The translations under genes were made by a program, and so were the position numbers. Below the pieces are notes generated by a model. It saw nothing but the letters and a program-made list of their open reading frames with translations, was not told the origin of the DNA and ran no database searches. This document shows, piece after piece, positions 51,178 to 61,669 of a DNA stretch of 64,000 nt. The first letter of the stretch is position 1. Each line of letters begins with the position of its first letter. The DNA is from Moraxella caviae (GTDB taxonomy: Bacteria; Pseudomonadota; Gammaproteobacteria; Pseudomonadales; Moraxellaceae), in contig NZ_MUXU01000022.1 in NCBI RefSeq assembly GCF_002014985.1, forward strand, positions 1 through 64,000, in the 5' to 3' direction.

Positions 51178-51948
51178 TTACGCTTTCCCCACCACCCCAT
51201 ACACCGCATGATAAGTCAGCGGATAATGCCATTTGCCTGCATCATCTTGCCAAGCGAATTTGCGCTGATAATCTTGCATAAACTGTGTAAGCGTGCTTTT
51301 CGTCCAGCGAAAGTCCGCACTCGTGGCGGTTACACCTGTGTTTTGCAGGTGTTTTAGCACAGCTTTTGGGCTGTCAAAATTCAGCTCGTATTGTTGTTCT
51401 GACAAATGCAAAATTTGAAATCCTGCCGCAGTCAGTAGATTTTCATAGTCTTTAAGGCTGTAATAGTCCAAGCCTTGATTGGTTAAGTGTTTGATTTGAT
51501 GCAAGTTTTCTGTGCTAAAACTAGAAAATACAAACACGCCATCATCTTGTAATGCGCCATGCGCTCGCTCAAGCAATGCAGGCAAATCTTTAAGCCATTG
51601 CAAACACGAACTGCTCACCACCAAATCCAGCGAATCAGGCAGCGGTAATTGCTCAATATCGCCAATCAAATACTGCGTTTCACCGTGCGGATTGGCTGGA
51701 TTTTGTCTGATTTCTGGGTATAAATCGTTCAAAATCAGCACATCTATGCGCACTTTTTCCAGTAAGGCGCGGCTTAATTCGCCTGTGCCGCAGCCGATTT
51801 CTAGCGTGCGTTTGGCGGCTGTCGGCAGGTGCGGCGCAGCATAAGACATCAGCGTGCGCACGATGACTTTTTGGACGTGGGCGGCGGCGTCATAGGTGTG
51901 GCGGGCTTTGGCGAAACGCCGTGCGATGGCGGCGTTTGGACTGGTCAT
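51178..51948 (-). CDS. bioC: Malonyl-[ACP] O-methyltransferase BioC
   Basis: 256 residues. IARRFAKARHTYDAAAHVQK is the characteristic BioC N-terminus; LEIGCGTGELSRALLEKV is the SAM loop, and SSSCLQWLKDLPALLERAHG and FSSFSTENLHQIKHLT follow. It methylates malonyl-ACP so that fatty-acid synthase can build the pimeloyl chain of biotin. bioF precedes it on the same strand (51 bases apart). No bioH lies between them, although it often does elsewhere. Confidence 0.94.
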   Translation of the reverse strand: MTSPNAAIARRFAKARHTYDAAAHVQKVIVRTLMSYAAPHLPTAAKRTLEIGCGTGELSRALLEKVRIDVLILNDLYPEIRQNPANPHGETQYLIGDIEQLPLPDSLDLVVSSSCLQWLKDLPALLERAHGALQDDGVFVFSSFSTENLHQIKHLTNQGLDYYSLKDYENLLTAAGFQILHLSEQQYELNFDSPKAVLKHLQNTGVTATSADFRWTKSTLTQFMQDYQRKFAWQDDAGKWHYPLTYHAVYGVVGKA

Positions 51949-51999
51949 GGTGCGTCCTTGTGTTCAGATATGGCTTGGGTTTTAAAATTATCCACCGAA

Positions 52000-53208
52000 T
52001 TATAGGCTTTTATTTTTAAGATTTTCTAAAATATTTAGCAGCTTGTCAATGTCCGTTTGAGTGATGTGGCTGTTTAGGCAAATGCGCAGGCGTGCTTGGT
52101 TTTTTGGTACGGTGGGCGGACGCACAGCCAGCACATAAAAGCCCGCTGCCTTTAGTGCCTTGGCGTATTCTAAGGTGCGGCGATTATCACCAATAATCAC
52201 AGGAATGATGTGGCTTTGGGACGGACAGTCAAATCCCAAGCCGTGCAACTTTGCAATAAAATCCATCGCCAAAGCCTGCAAATCCGTGCGGGCTTGGTGC
52301 TTATCAAGCATATAATCAAAGACGTGGCGTGTCCAAGCGGCATTGATGGGCGGTAGTGCCGTGCTAAAAATCAGCGGACGCATGGCGTTAATCAGATAGT
52401 CTTTGATGATAGGGTGGCAAATGCAAAATCCACCCACCGAAGCCATCGTCTTGCCAAACGCACCGACCAAAAAATCAATCTCACCCAGCACGCCTTGCTC
52501 TTCAGCAATGCCAAGTCCGTGTTTGCCACGCACAGCGATGGCGTGCGCTTCATCAACATACAGCGAGATTTTTGGGTAATTATTTTTAAGATTTACTAAA
52601 AATTTCAAATCGGTAACATCACCGTCCATGCTAAAGACGCTTTCGGTGGCGATGATGATGCGCTCATAATCGTGATAATGCTTATCAATGAGTGCAGTCA
52701 ATCTTTGACAATCTTGATGCGGATAGCGCAGATGTGCCGCTTTGGATAATAAAATGCCATCAATGATACTGGCGTGTACCAGTTTATCCGCCAAAATCAG
52801 CGTGCGAGAATCGCTGATGGCAGGCAAAATACCGACATTGGCATGATAGCCGCTGTTAAAAGTGAGTGCTGATAACGTGCGTTTGGCGTGTAAACTGAAC
52901 GTGTCTGCCAAAGTCTTTTCAAGGGTGCTGTGTTCGTCAAATGTGCCAGTGAGCAGGCGAGACGATGACGCACTTAGGCGTAAGCTGTCTTGGCTATGCG
53001 TGGTGAAAAATTGTTGCCGTAGGTGAGTGTCGCTTGCTAGTCCAAGATAGTCGTTGCTGGCAAGGTTTAATAAAGGTGGTGTATCGGCTGATGTGGCGGG
53101 GTAAATAAAGCGATCCGCTTGGCGAGATGTGCTAAATGCGCGGTGATTGTCCGCACATTTTAAGGCATTGAGTTTGTTTTCGTACCAAGATAGCATATCC
53201 ATTGCCAA
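52000..53208 (-). CDS. bioF: 8-amino-7-oxononanoate synthase
   Basis: 402 residues of the alpha-oxoamine synthase family. LNLASNDYLGLASDTHLRQQ, SSRLLTGTFDEHSTLEKTLA, YVDEAHAIAVRGKHGLGIAE (PLP-ring Asp) and VGAFGKTMASVGGFC (Schiff-base Lys) are in order. It condenses pimeloyl-ACP with alanine. The start may be the second Met (MDMLSWYENK). It begins only 12 bases after the lipoprotein gene, without a visible ribosome site of its own. Confidence 0.95.
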   Translation of the reverse strand: MAMDMLSWYENKLNALKCADNHRAFSTSRQADRFIYPATSADTPPLLNLASNDYLGLASDTHLRQQFFTTHSQDSLRLSASSSRLLTGTFDEHSTLEKTLADTFSLHAKRTLSALTFNSGYHANVGILPAISDSRTLILADKLVHASIIDGILLSKAAHLRYPHQDCQRLTALIDKHYHDYERIIIATESVFSMDGDVTDLKFLVNLKNNYPKISLYVDEAHAIAVRGKHGLGIAEEQGVLGEIDFLVGAFGKTMASVGGFCICHPIIKDYLINAMRPLIFSTALPPINAAWTRHVFDYMLDKHQARTDLQALAMDFIAKLHGLGFDCPSQSHIIPVIIGDNRRTLEYAKALKAAGFYVLAVRPPTVPKNQARLRICLNSHITQTDIDKLLNILENLKNKSL

Positions 53209-53220
53209 GCGGTTTTGGGA

Positions 53221-53553
53221 TTATTGAGCAGCTTCTGCTACTGCTTCAGCTGCATCAGTGGCAGCTTCTTCAACCGCTTCAACGGCTGCTTCTTCAGCGA
53301 CTGGTTGAGCGATTTTTTGTTTTACGCCAGCTGGGTATTGTGCTTCAGCCGCTTGGGTGCGTTGCATATCTTCTAGCGCAGCTTGAGCTTTTACGTCTGC
53401 GTCAAATTCAGGGCCTTCGCCAACTGGGTATTGAGTGTCTTCAAGCTGAGAGAAGTTGCTTTGCTTGTAGAATACTTTGTCAGCGGTTTTAGTCATAGCA
53501 TTGCAGCCAGCCAAAGCAACGGCAGCAGCGGCAAGTAGAGCGATTTTTTTCAT
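53221..53553 (-). CDS. Small Ala/Glu-rich lipoprotein
   Basis: 110 residues. The signal peptide MKKIALLAAAAVALAGC ends with lipobox LAGC. KVFYKQSNFSQLEDTQYPVG and an internal echo EAQYPAGVKQ follow, then a Glu/Ala/Val-rich tail ending AEAAQ, like the 24.1 kb lipoprotein. No fold is known. A near-consensus promoter lies upstream, and bioF follows by 12 bases, so biotin genes may be read through from it. Confidence 0.75.
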   Translation of the reverse strand: MKKIALLAAAAVALAGCNAMTKTADKVFYKQSNFSQLEDTQYPVGEGPEFDADVKAQAALEDMQRTQAAEAQYPAGVKQKIAQPVAEEAAVEAVEEAATDAAEAVAEAAQ

Positions 53554-53597
53554 AAAATTTCCTAATTACAGTGAGATGCCAAAAATAGCACTTGCCT

Positions 53598-53625
53598 ATT
53601 ATACTAAAGTTTGGCGAGCGTGCAA
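53598..53625 (-). promoter_or_regulatory. Promoter of the lipoprotein gene
   Basis: On the minus strand TTGCAC and TATAAT are 16 bases apart, 45 bases before the lipoprotein ATG. Confidence 0.75.
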
Positions 53626-53879
53626 AGATTTGGATACATTGATGATACAAATTTGTGGTGGAAATGGTGCGGATTTGCTTGATTTGATGAAAGTATTTAT
53701 TGGTGTAAATCAATTTATGATGGTTTGTATAGGCTAAATTATAGGTTAATTTTATGCGTCTTGCAACGTTCTACCACGAATTACAACGAACTACTAAACT
53801 ACCCAAAACCCTTATAAACCCATATTCTTGAAAAAATAAGGGCTTTTTGAACTATGCCAAAAAGCCTTGATATGTTGTT
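53626..53879. other. Intergenic region between lipoprotein promoter and tRNA-Pro
   Basis: About 250 AT-rich bases. A weak CCCTTATAAACCCATATTCTTGAAAAAATAAGGG inverted repeat (about 53809-53850) downstream of tRNA-Pro on the minus strand could be its terminator. Nothing else is supported. Confidence 0.3.
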
Positions 53880-53956
53880 TGGTCGGAGTGGCGGGATTCG
53901 AACTCGCGACCCCTTGCACCCCATGCAAGTGCGCTACCAAGCTGCGCTACACCCCG
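53880..53956 (-). tRNA. tRNA-Pro (anticodon GGG)
   Basis: 77 nt with CCA encoded. On the minus strand the acceptor pairs CGGGGTG with CACTCCG; the anticodon loop ATGGGGT lies between CTTGC and GCAAG, giving GGG. The T arm reads GCGAG-TTCGAAT-CCCGC with a normal loop. Confidence 0.93.
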
Positions 53957-54108
53957 AATAGACCCCATATTTTACCCATAAATCCAAAAATTGCAAGTAT
54001 TTTTCTTAATCATAAGGAAGTGTTCACCTTGGTTGATTGTTTATTTTTGTATTTGTATTTAAAAATCACTCATCGTTGCAAAGCCACCGTCATAAAAACT
54101 GCCATCAT

Positions 54109-54136
54109 AAAAAACCGCCCATCATCAGATGAGCGG
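54109..54136 (-). terminator. Terminator of the nqr operon
   Basis: On the minus strand CCGCTCATC pairs with GATGGGCGG around TGAT, followed by TTTTTT. It ends transcription after nqrF. Confidence 0.85.
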
Positions 54137-54156
54137 CTTTTGGTTTTGTCAGGTGA

Positions 54157-55389
54157 TTAACCACCGAAGTCGTCAAGCAAGATGTTTTCATCTTCTACGC
54201 CCAAATCTTTGAGCATTTTGATGACAGCGGCGTTCATCACTGGAGGCCCACACATATAGAACTCACAATCTTCTGGGGCAGGGTGGTCTTTTAGATATTC
54301 TTCGTACAAGACGTTGTGAATAAAGCCAGTGTAGCCTTCCCAGTTGTCTTCTGGTTGTGGGTCAGACAGGGCGACGTGCCATTCAAAGTTATCAAACTCT
54401 GCTGCCAAGCCGTCATAATCTTCCACATAGAACATCTCACGCTTAGAACGCGCACCGTACCAGAAGCTGATTTTGCGGTCTGATTTTAGGCGTTTTAGCT
54501 GATCAAAGATGTGCGAACGCATCGGTGCCATACCAGCACCACCACCGATGAATACCATCTCAGCTTTGGTGTCTTTGGCGAAAAACTCACCATAAGGGCC
54601 AGATACGGTAATCTTATCACCCGGTTTTAGGCTAAAGACGTACGATGACATCTTGCCCGGTGGAATGCCTTCTGGGCCGCGCGGCGGTGGACTGGCGATA
54701 CGAATGTTGAACTTGATGATGCCTTTTTCTTCTGGATAGTTTGCCATAGAGTAGGCGCGGATGACAGGCTCGTCCACTTTTGAGCTGTAACGCCACAAGT
54801 CAAACTGATCCCAGTCAGGACGGTATTCTTCGGCAATGTCAAAGTCTTTGTAGTGTACTTCGTGTGGCGGCGCTTCAAGCTGCACATAACCACCCGCGCG
54901 GAAAGGCACGACTTCGCCTTCAGGGATTTTTAGCGTCAATTCTTTGATGAAGGTTGCTACGTTGTCATTAGAAATGACTTCGCATTCCCATTTTTTCACG
55001 CCAAAGAATTCAGGGTCAATCTCCACTTTCATGTCTTGCTTAACCGCCACTTGGCAAGCCAAACGCCAGTTGTCGCGGATTTCGCCTTGGGTGAAATGAC
55101 CTTCTTCGGTTGGCAGGATTGAGCCGCCACCTTCTACCACTTTACAGCGGCACTGACCACAAGTACCACCACCACCGCAAGCAGATGATAGGAAAATGCC
55201 TTCAGATGCCAAGGTTTGTAGCAATTTGCCCCCAGCGGCAGTGCTGACGCTGTTGTCGGGATCGTCATTGATGTTGATGGTAACGTTGCCAGAACTAACC
55301 AATCGTGAGCGGGCGATTAGAATAATCACCACCAAGCTCATGATAATGGCAGTAAACATGGCAACGCCGCCAAATGCTGTACCAAACAT
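54157..55389 (-). CDS. nqrF: Na+-NQR subunit F
   Basis: 410 residues. One N-terminal membrane helix ([18 protein letters not shown]), then a plant-type [2Fe-2S] domain with Cys in [17 protein letters not shown] plus a distal Cys, then an FAD/NADH reductase domain ([44 protein letters not shown]). It takes electrons from NADH into the complex. Last gene of nqrABCDEF; nqrM, the maturation gene often next, is absent. Confidence 0.97.
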   Translation of the reverse strand: MFGTAFGGVAMFTAIIMSLVVIILIARSRLVSSGNVTININDDPDNSVSTAAGGKLLQTLASEGIFLSSACGGGGTCGQCRCKVVEGGGSILPTEEGHFTQGEIRDNWRLACQVAVKQDMKVEIDPEFFGVKKWECEVISNDNVATFIKELTLKIPEGEVVPFRAGGYVQLEAPPHEVHYKDFDIAEEYRPDWDQFDLWRYSSKVDEPVIRAYSMANYPEEKGIIKFNIRIASPPPRGPEGIPPGKMSSYVFSLKPGDKITVSGPYGEFFAKDTKAEMVFIGGGAGMAPMRSHIFDQLKRLKSDRKISFWYGARSKREMFYVEDYDGLAAEFDNFEWHVALSDPQPEDNWEGYTGFIHNVLYEEYLKDHPAPEDCEFYMCGPPVMNAAVIKMLKDLGVEDENILLDDFGG

Positions 55390-55408
55390 GATACTTTACT
55401 CCTAATTG

Positions 55409-56017
55409 TTATAGCGACATACCGCCGAATGACATAAAGCCAAGCGACATCAAGCCTACGGTTACAAAGGTGATGCCAAGACCACGCAGCGGTGCTGGCA
55501 CGTCTGAGTATTTTAGTTTCTCGCGGATACCTGCTAGGGCGGCGATTGCCAATGCCCAGCCGAAGCCAGAACCAATACCATAAACGATAGATTCACCAAA
55601 GTTGTAATCACGCTCAACCATGAACAATACGCCGCCCATGATGGCGCAGTTTACCGTAATCAATGGCAGGAACACGCCCAGTGCGTTGTACAGGCTTGGT
55701 ACGAATTTATCAAGGAACATTTCCATGATTTGTACGGTTGCCGCAATCAATGCGATGTAGCTTAGCAAGCCTAGGAACGACAAATCAACGTTTGGATAGC
55801 CAGCCCACGCCAATGCACCGTCTTTTAGTAGGTATTGGTAAAGTAGGTTGTTTAGCGGTACGGTGATTGCCATCACCACCACAACAGCAATACCAAGACT
55901 GATGGCGGTAGATACTTTCTTTGAAATCGCAATGAAGGTACACATGCCTAGGAAGAAGGCAAGTGCCATGTTCTCAACGAAAACAGAAGTGATAAATAAA
56001 CTAATATAGTGTCCCAT
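55409..56017 (-). CDS. nqrE: Na+-NQR subunit E
   Basis: 202 residues, six membrane helices; begins [20 protein letters not shown], typical of NqrE/RnfA. It contains the Cys in [15 protein letters not shown] and [11 protein letters not shown] that with NqrD hold an intramembrane iron centre. The start overlaps the nqrD stop by one base. Confidence 0.97.
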   Translation of the reverse strand: MGHYISLFITSVFVENMALAFFLGMCTFIAISKKVSTAISLGIAVVVVMAITVPLNNLLYQYLLKDGALAWAGYPNVDLSFLGLLSYIALIAATVQIMEMFLDKFVPSLYNALGVFLPLITVNCAIMGGVLFMVERDYNFGESIVYGIGSGFGWALAIAALAGIREKLKYSDVPAPLRGLGITFVTVGLMSLGFMSFGGMSL

Positions 56018-56679
56018 TAGTGACTCCCCATGCCTTTAGACTGCGGCTTCATCACAAATTCAGCAGGCTCTTGTTGGTCTTTTTTCCATAGGCGAATAAT
56101 CGCGATAAAACCTGCAATGATAAAGAACGACGATGGTGGCAATAGCAGCAAGCCATTTGGAATGTACCAACCGCCATCGGTGGCTTTTTCCAAAATTTGC
56201 AAGCCGAACCAGCTGCCGTTACCGATAAGCTCACGAATGCTGGCAACGAAAATCAACACCGCAGAGTAGCCAAGACCGTTACCAATGCCGTCAAGGAAAC
56301 TTGGGATTGGTGGGTTGCTCATGGCGAAGGCTTCAGCGCGACCCATTACGATACAGTTGGTGATGATAAGACCTACGAATACCGACAGCGAGCGGCTGAT
56401 TTCATAGGCAAAGGCTTGCAAAATCTGATCTACCACAATCACCAAAGAAGCGATTACGACCATCTGTACGATGATACGAATGCTTGATGGGATTTTGTTA
56501 CGAATGATCGAGATAAAAAAGCTAGAAAACGCAGTTACTAGCGTCAATGCGATACACATTACCAAGGCGTTTGCCACGCTTGTGGTTACCGCAAGTGCCG
56601 AACAGATACCCAAGATTTGTAGGGCGATTGGGTTATTGTTAAAAATCGGCGTCGTCAGAATGCTTTTGGTATTAGCCAT
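56017..56679 (-). CDS. nqrD: Na+-NQR subunit D
   Basis: 220 residues, six membrane helices. [20 protein letters not shown] and [18 protein letters not shown] supply Cys pairing with those of NqrE. It is homologous to NqrE with opposite topology. It is two bases after the nqrC stop. Confidence 0.97.
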   Translation of the reverse strand: MANTKSILTTPIFNNNPIALQILGICSALAVTTSVANALVMCIALTLVTAFSSFFISIIRNKIPSSIRIIVQMVVIASLVIVVDQILQAFAYEISRSLSVFVGLIITNCIVMGRAEAFAMSNPPIPSFLDGIGNGLGYSAVLIFVASIRELIGNGSWFGLQILEKATDGGWYIPNGLLLLPPSSFFIIAGFIAIIRLWKKDQQEPAEFVMKPQSKGMGSH

Positions 56680-56681
56680 GA

Positions 56682-57491
56682 TTACGCTCCTTCACCGTTG
56701 CCAGCTGCGCCAGCTTTTAGGTTGTCCAAGAATGGCTTGAACCCTTTTTCGCCCAGCCAAAACTGTAGTAGATTGTTCACGCCACGAATGGTCAAAGTTG
56801 CACCGCTGATGCCGTCCACTTGACCTTCACGCGCTGTACCTGCTTTGGTAACAGCCATTTTCATTGAGCCGTCTTCGTTGTACAGCGTTTTGCCTACCCA
56901 TTGTGCTTGCCAAGGGGCTTCTTCAATGCGTGAGCCTAGACCCGGAGTTTCTTTGTGTTGGTAGAAGTTCACACCTTTGATGGTGTTCAAATCTTTATCC
57001 AAAGTCAAAAGACCAAAGATTGGGCCCCACAGACCTGCACCGTGAATTGGCAGTACGATTTGCTCAATGTCGCCAGCGCCATCTTTGGCGATGTAAACTT
57101 TGGCAAATTTTGGCTGACCGCCGATTTTGGCGATGTCATTTTCTAGGGCGTTTGACAGCTCTGGCGTACGCGCCGCTTTGGCAACGTCAAAGCTATTGGC
57201 ATCAACGCCTGCTGCGCTCATCTCTTCTTCGGTGGCAAATGCACCAGTTTCAAGATTCACCAAGCGCACTTCAAATGCCGCAAAGCGCTCTTCAATGGCG
57301 CTGACAGGGTCAGTCTCAGGGTTGAATTTATCGGCTGCAACCAAGATGTTTTTGTTCAAATCTTGGCGAGCGTTCGCTTGTTGTTGTGGTTTTAGTCCCA
57401 CGGCGACGGCAGAAACCAACACCGAGCAGACCAAACACAGAACCAATGCCACCCCAATGGTGGTTGCGTTACTATTTTTCGGTGCTGACAT
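56682..57491 (-). CDS. nqrC: Na+-NQR subunit C
   Basis: 269 residues. One N-terminal membrane helix, then a periplasmic FMN-binding domain. The flavinylation motif is [15 protein letters not shown] near residue 230, where ApbE attaches FMN to Thr. [18 protein letters not shown] is another hallmark. Starts 20 bases inside nqrB. Confidence 0.97.
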   Translation of the reverse strand: MSAPKNSNATTIGVALVLCLVCSVLVSAVAVGLKPQQQANARQDLNKNILVAADKFNPETDPVSAIEERFAAFEVRLVNLETGAFATEEEMSAAGVDANSFDVAKAARTPELSNALENDIAKIGGQPKFAKVYIAKDGAGDIEQIVLPIHGAGLWGPIFGLLTLDKDLNTIKGVNFYQHKETPGLGSRIEEAPWQAQWVGKTLYNEDGSMKMAVTKAGTAREGQVDGISGATLTIRGVNNLLQFWLGEKGFKPFLDNLKAGAAGNGEGA

Positions 57492-58704
57492 GAGCTAATC
57501 TCCGTGCAGTTTGACGTTTGATATTGGCTTGGGTAACAAAGTAGTCAAATAGTGGGGCGAACAAGTTGGCGAACAAGATTGCCAGCATGATGCCTTCTGG
57601 GAACGCAGGGTTCACCACGCGAATTACTACTGTCATAAAGCCGATGAGAAGACCGTACAACCAGCGACCTGTGTTGGTGTGGGCAGCTGATACAGGGTCT
57701 GTTGCCATGAATACCGCACCAAACATAAAGCCACCAATCACCAAATGCCAGTGTGGTGCTAGGCTCATCATTGGGTTTTCGCCGCCGATTAGGTTAAAGA
57801 CGAACGCAGTCGCCACAAGACCAATCACCGAACCTGCAATCACACGCCAAGACGCGATTTTAGTTACCAGCAAGCCCACCATACCAATCAAGATTGCCAA
57901 AGTAGAAACTTCACCGATAGAGCCTTGCATATTACCAAGGAATGCGTCCATCCAAGTGATGGTGTTGCCGTATGCGTCTACAAACATATCAGGTGAAACG
58001 CCCATGGCTGCTAGACCTAGCGGCGTTGCGCCAGAGAAGCCATCAACGGCTGTCCAGATGGCATCGCCAGACATATAAGCAGGATAAGCAAAGTACAAGA
58101 ACGCACGACCTGCTAGGGCAGGGTTTAGGAAGTTCTTACCAGTACCACCAAAAATCTCTTTGGCAACGACCACACCAAAACTGATACCGATGGCAACTTG
58201 CCACAGCGGAATGTCAGGTGGTAGTGATAGGGCGAACAGCACAGAAGTTACAAAGAAGCCTTCGTTCACTTCGTGGCCACGCACCACGGCAAAGATGATT
58301 TCCCATAGAATACCTACGGCAAAGGTAACGATGTAAATTGGCAAAAATTGCATTGCGCCATACACAAAGCACGCCCAAATGCTGTTTGGATCATAGCCTG
58401 CCATGTTGGTGATGATGGTGCGCCAGCCTTCAGCTTGCACGCCAAGATTTGCCATGGCGGTCAGCGCTTGAAAACCGACATTGTACATACCCCAAAACAT
58501 CACAGGGAAAGTACACAGCCAAACGGTAATCATGATGCGCTTTAGGTCAATACCATCACGGACGTGTGATGCGCTGTAAGTCTGTGAGCTTGGCTGACGG
58601 AAAAAGGTGTCAAACATCTCAAAGACGGCGTAGTATTTTTCGTATTTGCCGCCTTTGGTGAAGGACGGTTCCATACGATCAAAGATATTGTGAATAAATT
58701 TCAT
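57472..58704 (-). CDS. nqrB: Na+-NQR subunit B
   Basis: 410 residues with about ten membrane helices. [15 protein letters not shown] near residue 220 carries the covalently flavinylated Thr. [20 protein letters not shown] and [19 protein letters not shown] are conserved. It contains the Na+ path and the riboflavin/ubiquinone region. Confidence 0.97.
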   Translation of the reverse strand: MKFIHNIFDRMEPSFTKGGKYEKYYAVFEMFDTFFRQPSSQTYSASHVRDGIDLKRIMITVWLCTFPVMFWGMYNVGFQALTAMANLGVQAEGWRTIITNMAGYDPNSIWACFVYGAMQFLPIYIVTFAVGILWEIIFAVVRGHEVNEGFFVTSVLFALSLPPDIPLWQVAIGISFGVVVAKEIFGGTGKNFLNPALAGRAFLYFAYPAYMSGDAIWTAVDGFSGATPLGLAAMGVSPDMFVDAYGNTITWMDAFLGNMQGSIGEVSTLAILIGMVGLLVTKIASWRVIAGSVIGLVATAFVFNLIGGENPMMSLAPHWHLVIGGFMFGAVFMATDPVSAAHTNTGRWLYGLLIGFMTVVIRVVNPAFPEGIMLAILFANLFAPLFDYFVTQANIKRQTARRLAHVSTEK

Positions 58705-58715
58705 CTGAATTTCCC

Positions 58716-60062
58716 TTAGCCTTCCATCTCAATGCGGGTTAGGTTGTCGCGCAAAATGTCGCCAAACTCATATTTACCCGGTGATACAAAGGTGCAAAGT
58801 GCCACGTCTTCTTCGTCCAATTCCAACGCGCCAAGCTCCACAGCACTGATGATGTCTTCTACAATCAAAGCACGCAAAAGCTGGGTTGGTAGGTAGTCTT
58901 GTGGCATGACTTTTTCAAACACGCCAATCGGTACCATCGCACGCGGTGAGCCGTTGGTTGATGTGGTGAAGTCAAACTTCTTGCCTTTAAATAGATTTGA
59001 CAGATAAATCGGCATTTTTGAGAAGCGATTTGCGCCCAAGGTGAAAAAGTGCATCGCTGGGCGTTCACGGCCTTCAGCAAGCGCTGAAACTTGGTTGTGG
59101 AAACGTCCAAGGAATGCCACCGCGCCTGCCGCTTGACGGCCAGACAATACCGAACCTGAGATCACGCGGTTGTCGTTGCCTTTTAGTTCGCCTGCGGTCA
59201 AATCGTTTAGGTTTGCGCCGCGTGTGGTGCGAATGTAGCGTGGGTTTTGCACCACTGGGCCAGCTAGGCTAATCACACGGTCGGTGTGGATTTTACCTGT
59301 GGTGAACAGCTTACCAATGGCAATCACGTCTTGATAACCGATGGTCCAAACAGTTGTGCCACGGCCAATCGGGTGCAAGAAGTGAATGTGCGTGCCTGCG
59401 TTGCCCGCTGGGTGTACGCCTGTAAAGCCTTCATAGACGGTTTGGTTGGCGACAATGGCAGCTTTGGCAGGTGCTTTTTCGCCATGGCAAACGTAAGTTT
59501 TTGGGCTAAGCGTTGAAATCACAGCCAAGCCGTCATTGAATGCGTCAATTTCGGCATCAATGATGTCGGCAGGATTGACAGCAAGCGGATTGGTGTCAGT
59601 GGCAGTTACAAAAATCGCAGCTGGTGTGCTGTCAATTTCTGGCGTGCGGCTAAATGGGCGTGTGCGAAATGCTGTCCATTCGCCAGAAGCCACGAGTTGT
59701 TCTTTGACGGTTTCACGGTCAATAGAAGCCAAATCGCTAGGCAAATAGGCGTTGAAAGTAATCTCTTCGCTAGAAGCAGGATTGGTTTGGATCACCAAAC
59801 TTTCAAACACACGGCGTTCGCCACGGTTAATCGCTACCACCTGACCGCTGACTGGCGCGGTGTATTTTACGCCTGCGCGTTTTTTGTCTTCATAAAGCAC
59901 CTGTCCTTTGACAACGACATCGCCTTCTTTGACGTGCATTGTTGGACGCATACCGATGTAGTCGTAGCCGATCAGTGCGACCTGAGTTGGCGTGTGCTCG
60001 CTAATCTCTTTGACGGGTTCGCCCGTGATGGGCAAGTCCAACCCTTTTTTGATGGTAATCAT
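58716..60062 (-). CDS. nqrA: Na+-NQR subunit A
   Basis: 448 residues from ATG 60062; the frame is open 49 codons further, but [17 protein letters not shown] is the standard NqrA start. [20 protein letters not shown] is a biotinyl-lipoyl-like domain; [20 protein letters not shown] and [20 protein letters not shown] follow. It is the soluble cytoplasmic subunit that binds ubiquinone. First gene of the operon. Confidence 0.96.
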   Translation of the reverse strand: MITIKKGLDLPITGEPVKEISEHTPTQVALIGYDYIGMRPTMHVKEGDVVVKGQVLYEDKKRAGVKYTAPVSGQVVAINRGERRVFESLVIQTNPASSEEITFNAYLPSDLASIDRETVKEQLVASGEWTAFRTRPFSRTPEIDSTPAAIFVTATDTNPLAVNPADIIDAEIDAFNDGLAVISTLSPKTYVCHGEKAPAKAAIVANQTVYEGFTGVHPAGNAGTHIHFLHPIGRGTTVWTIGYQDVIAIGKLFTTGKIHTDRVISLAGPVVQNPRYIRTTRGANLNDLTAGELKGNDNRVISGSVLSGRQAAGAVAFLGRFHNQVSALAEGRERPAMHFFTLGANRFSKMPIYLSNLFKGKKFDFTTSTNGSPRAMVPIGVFEKVMPQDYLPTQLLRALIVEDIISAVELGALELDEEDVALCTFVSPGKYEFGDILRDNLTRIEMEG

Positions 60063-60714
60063 AAGCGGATACTTACTCTTAGTGAATTGACCATACCAGA
60101 CTCCTGTTGGTATTTGTAAGCATAGCTTACATAACTTTAACGCTGACCTTACGGACGTAATTTGATTGAAATCCATGTAGTTGGTCAAGTGGGTTTGAGA
60201 AAGTGGCAATCATTGCGCCTTTGCCAAAACACATTAACCGCTTAGATGTCCTTATGGTTGCCATGCTTAAAACACACGGCAATTTCAACCAAACACGCCC
60301 AAACTCCTTAACAACACGTTAATGCTGAAAATACAGTGGCGACTGGCTACCTAATTATTGCAATCTTACGCAATCATCACAATACCGCACAAACAGCAAC
60401 GTACGATATTGAAATATTTGCGTTTTAGATACACAAATAACCTAACCATTATACGCCAAATCATTGAAAAATTACAGTGTTTTTTACCGCTTGGTAGATT
60501 GTTTTGCGCAAATGTAACGCTTTTTTGATGATTGATAACCGATTGTGAGCAAGGCTTTGGCTGAATGTGGCTGGCGAAAGTTTGGCTTTGGCGTAAGATT
60601 GACATAAAAAGTTTGCCGTAATTTGCCGTAAATAGATGAAACTTTGCCCAAGAACTGCTACAATGATTGATAAACTGTTTAACCAAATTGCCTAAAAACT
60701 CATAAGGAAAAGTT
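60063..60714. other. Intergenic region between nqrA and hisA
   Basis: 652 bases, divergent. It must hold the nqr and hisA promoters. TACAAT at 60659-60664 is a good hisA -10 candidate. No structured RNA or gene is recognised; frames on either strand lack coding character. The long nqr leader (up to 500 bases) may be regulatory. Confidence 0.4.
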
Positions 60715-61446
60715 ATGTCTATGCTTATCATTCCTGCCATTGACCTAAAAGATGGCAAATGCGTGCGCCTAAAACAAGGGCGCATGGAAGACGATACGGT
60801 ATTTAGTGATGATCCTGTGGCGATGGCGACACAGTGGGTCAATCAAGGCGCAAGACGTCTGCACTTGGTGGATTTGAACGGTGCGTTTGATGGCGTGCCT
60901 GTGCATAAAGAGGTGGTAACCGCCATCGCCAAGGCGCACCCAGATTTGCCAATTCAGCTTGGCGGCGGTGTGCGCAGTCTTAGCACGATTGAGCAATATT
61001 TGTCAGCAGGGTTAAATTACATCATCATCGGCACGAAGGCGGCAGAAGAGCCTGAATTTGTGGAAGAAGCGTGCCGAGAGTTTAGCGGTGCGATTATGGT
61101 GGGGATTGATGCCAAAGACGGCATGGTTGCTACGCATGGTTGGGCGAACGTTACGGACGTAAAAGCAACCGAGCTTGCCAAGCGTTTTGCAGACGCAGGC
61201 GTGTCTAGCATTGTGTACACAGACATCGCCAAAGACGGTATGATGGCAGGTGTAAACATCGAGCAGACGGTGGCTTTAGCCAAGGCGTGCGGCTTGCCAG
61301 TGATTGCGTCTGGTGGCGTAACAAATCTGGATGACATCAAGGCGCTTAAGCCATACAGCGAGCATTTGCTTGGGGCGATTACAGGGCGTGCCATTTATGA
61401 AGGGCAGCTGGATTTGGCGCAGGCGCAGGCGTTGTTTGACGCTTAA
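60715..61446 (+). CDS. hisA: ProFAR isomerase HisA
   Basis: 243 residues of a TIM barrel. [18 protein letters not shown] holds the catalytic Asp, [26 protein letters not shown] and [15 protein letters not shown] (second Asp) are in order, with [13 protein letters not shown] near the end. It isomerises an aminoimidazole carboxamide ribotide in histidine synthesis. AAGGAAAAG precedes the start. The rest of the his operon is not adjacent. Confidence 0.96.
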   Translation: MSMLIIPAIDLKDGKCVRLKQGRMEDDTVFSDDPVAMATQWVNQGARRLHLVDLNGAFDGVPVHKEVVTAIAKAHPDLPIQLGGGVRSLSTIEQYLSAGLNYIIIGTKAAEEPEFVEEACREFSGAIMVGIDAKDGMVATHGWANVTDVKATELAKRFADAGVSSIVYTDIAKDGMMAGVNIEQTVALAKACGLPVIASGGVTNLDDIKALKPYSEHLLGAITGRAIYEGQLDLAQAQALFDA

Positions 61447-61465
61447 AAAATTCGCTTTAAGAATA

Positions 61466-61493
61466 AAATCCGCTTGTGTGAGCGGATTTTTTT
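61466..61493 (+). terminator. Terminator after hisA
   Basis: AAATCCGCT pairs with AGCGGATTT around a short loop, followed by TTTTTT. Confidence 0.85.
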
Positions 61494-61539
61494 GTGTTTT
61501 TAAAATTTAATAATTTTAAAGGATTGTGTTGAAAAAGGT

Positions 61540-61650
61540 GTGGGTTGGGTTACGCTTGTAAAAGCCCAACGAATTTAAAGACCTTCCTAAAAAAGTTGGG
61601 TTGCGCTTTTGCTAACCCAACTTACGGCTTGTTGCAACCTAACCTACGAC
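61540..61650. repeat. Paired GTTGGGTT hairpins between hisA and rnr
   Basis: AGTTGGGTT (61594-61602) pairs with AACCCAACTT (61614-61623), and an upstream GTTGGGTTACGC...GCCCAAC forms a related hairpin (61544-61570). The GTTGGGTTnCGCTT unit occurs twice in direct orientation. Looks like an interspersed intergenic repeat. Confidence 0.5.
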
Positions 61651-61669
61651 CGAGATGGTTTTTATCATC

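Noticed and set aside
60366..60842. 158-codon minus-strand frame overlapping the hisA start
   Set aside because: Overlaps the conserved hisA N-terminus antisense and has shadow-like composition.
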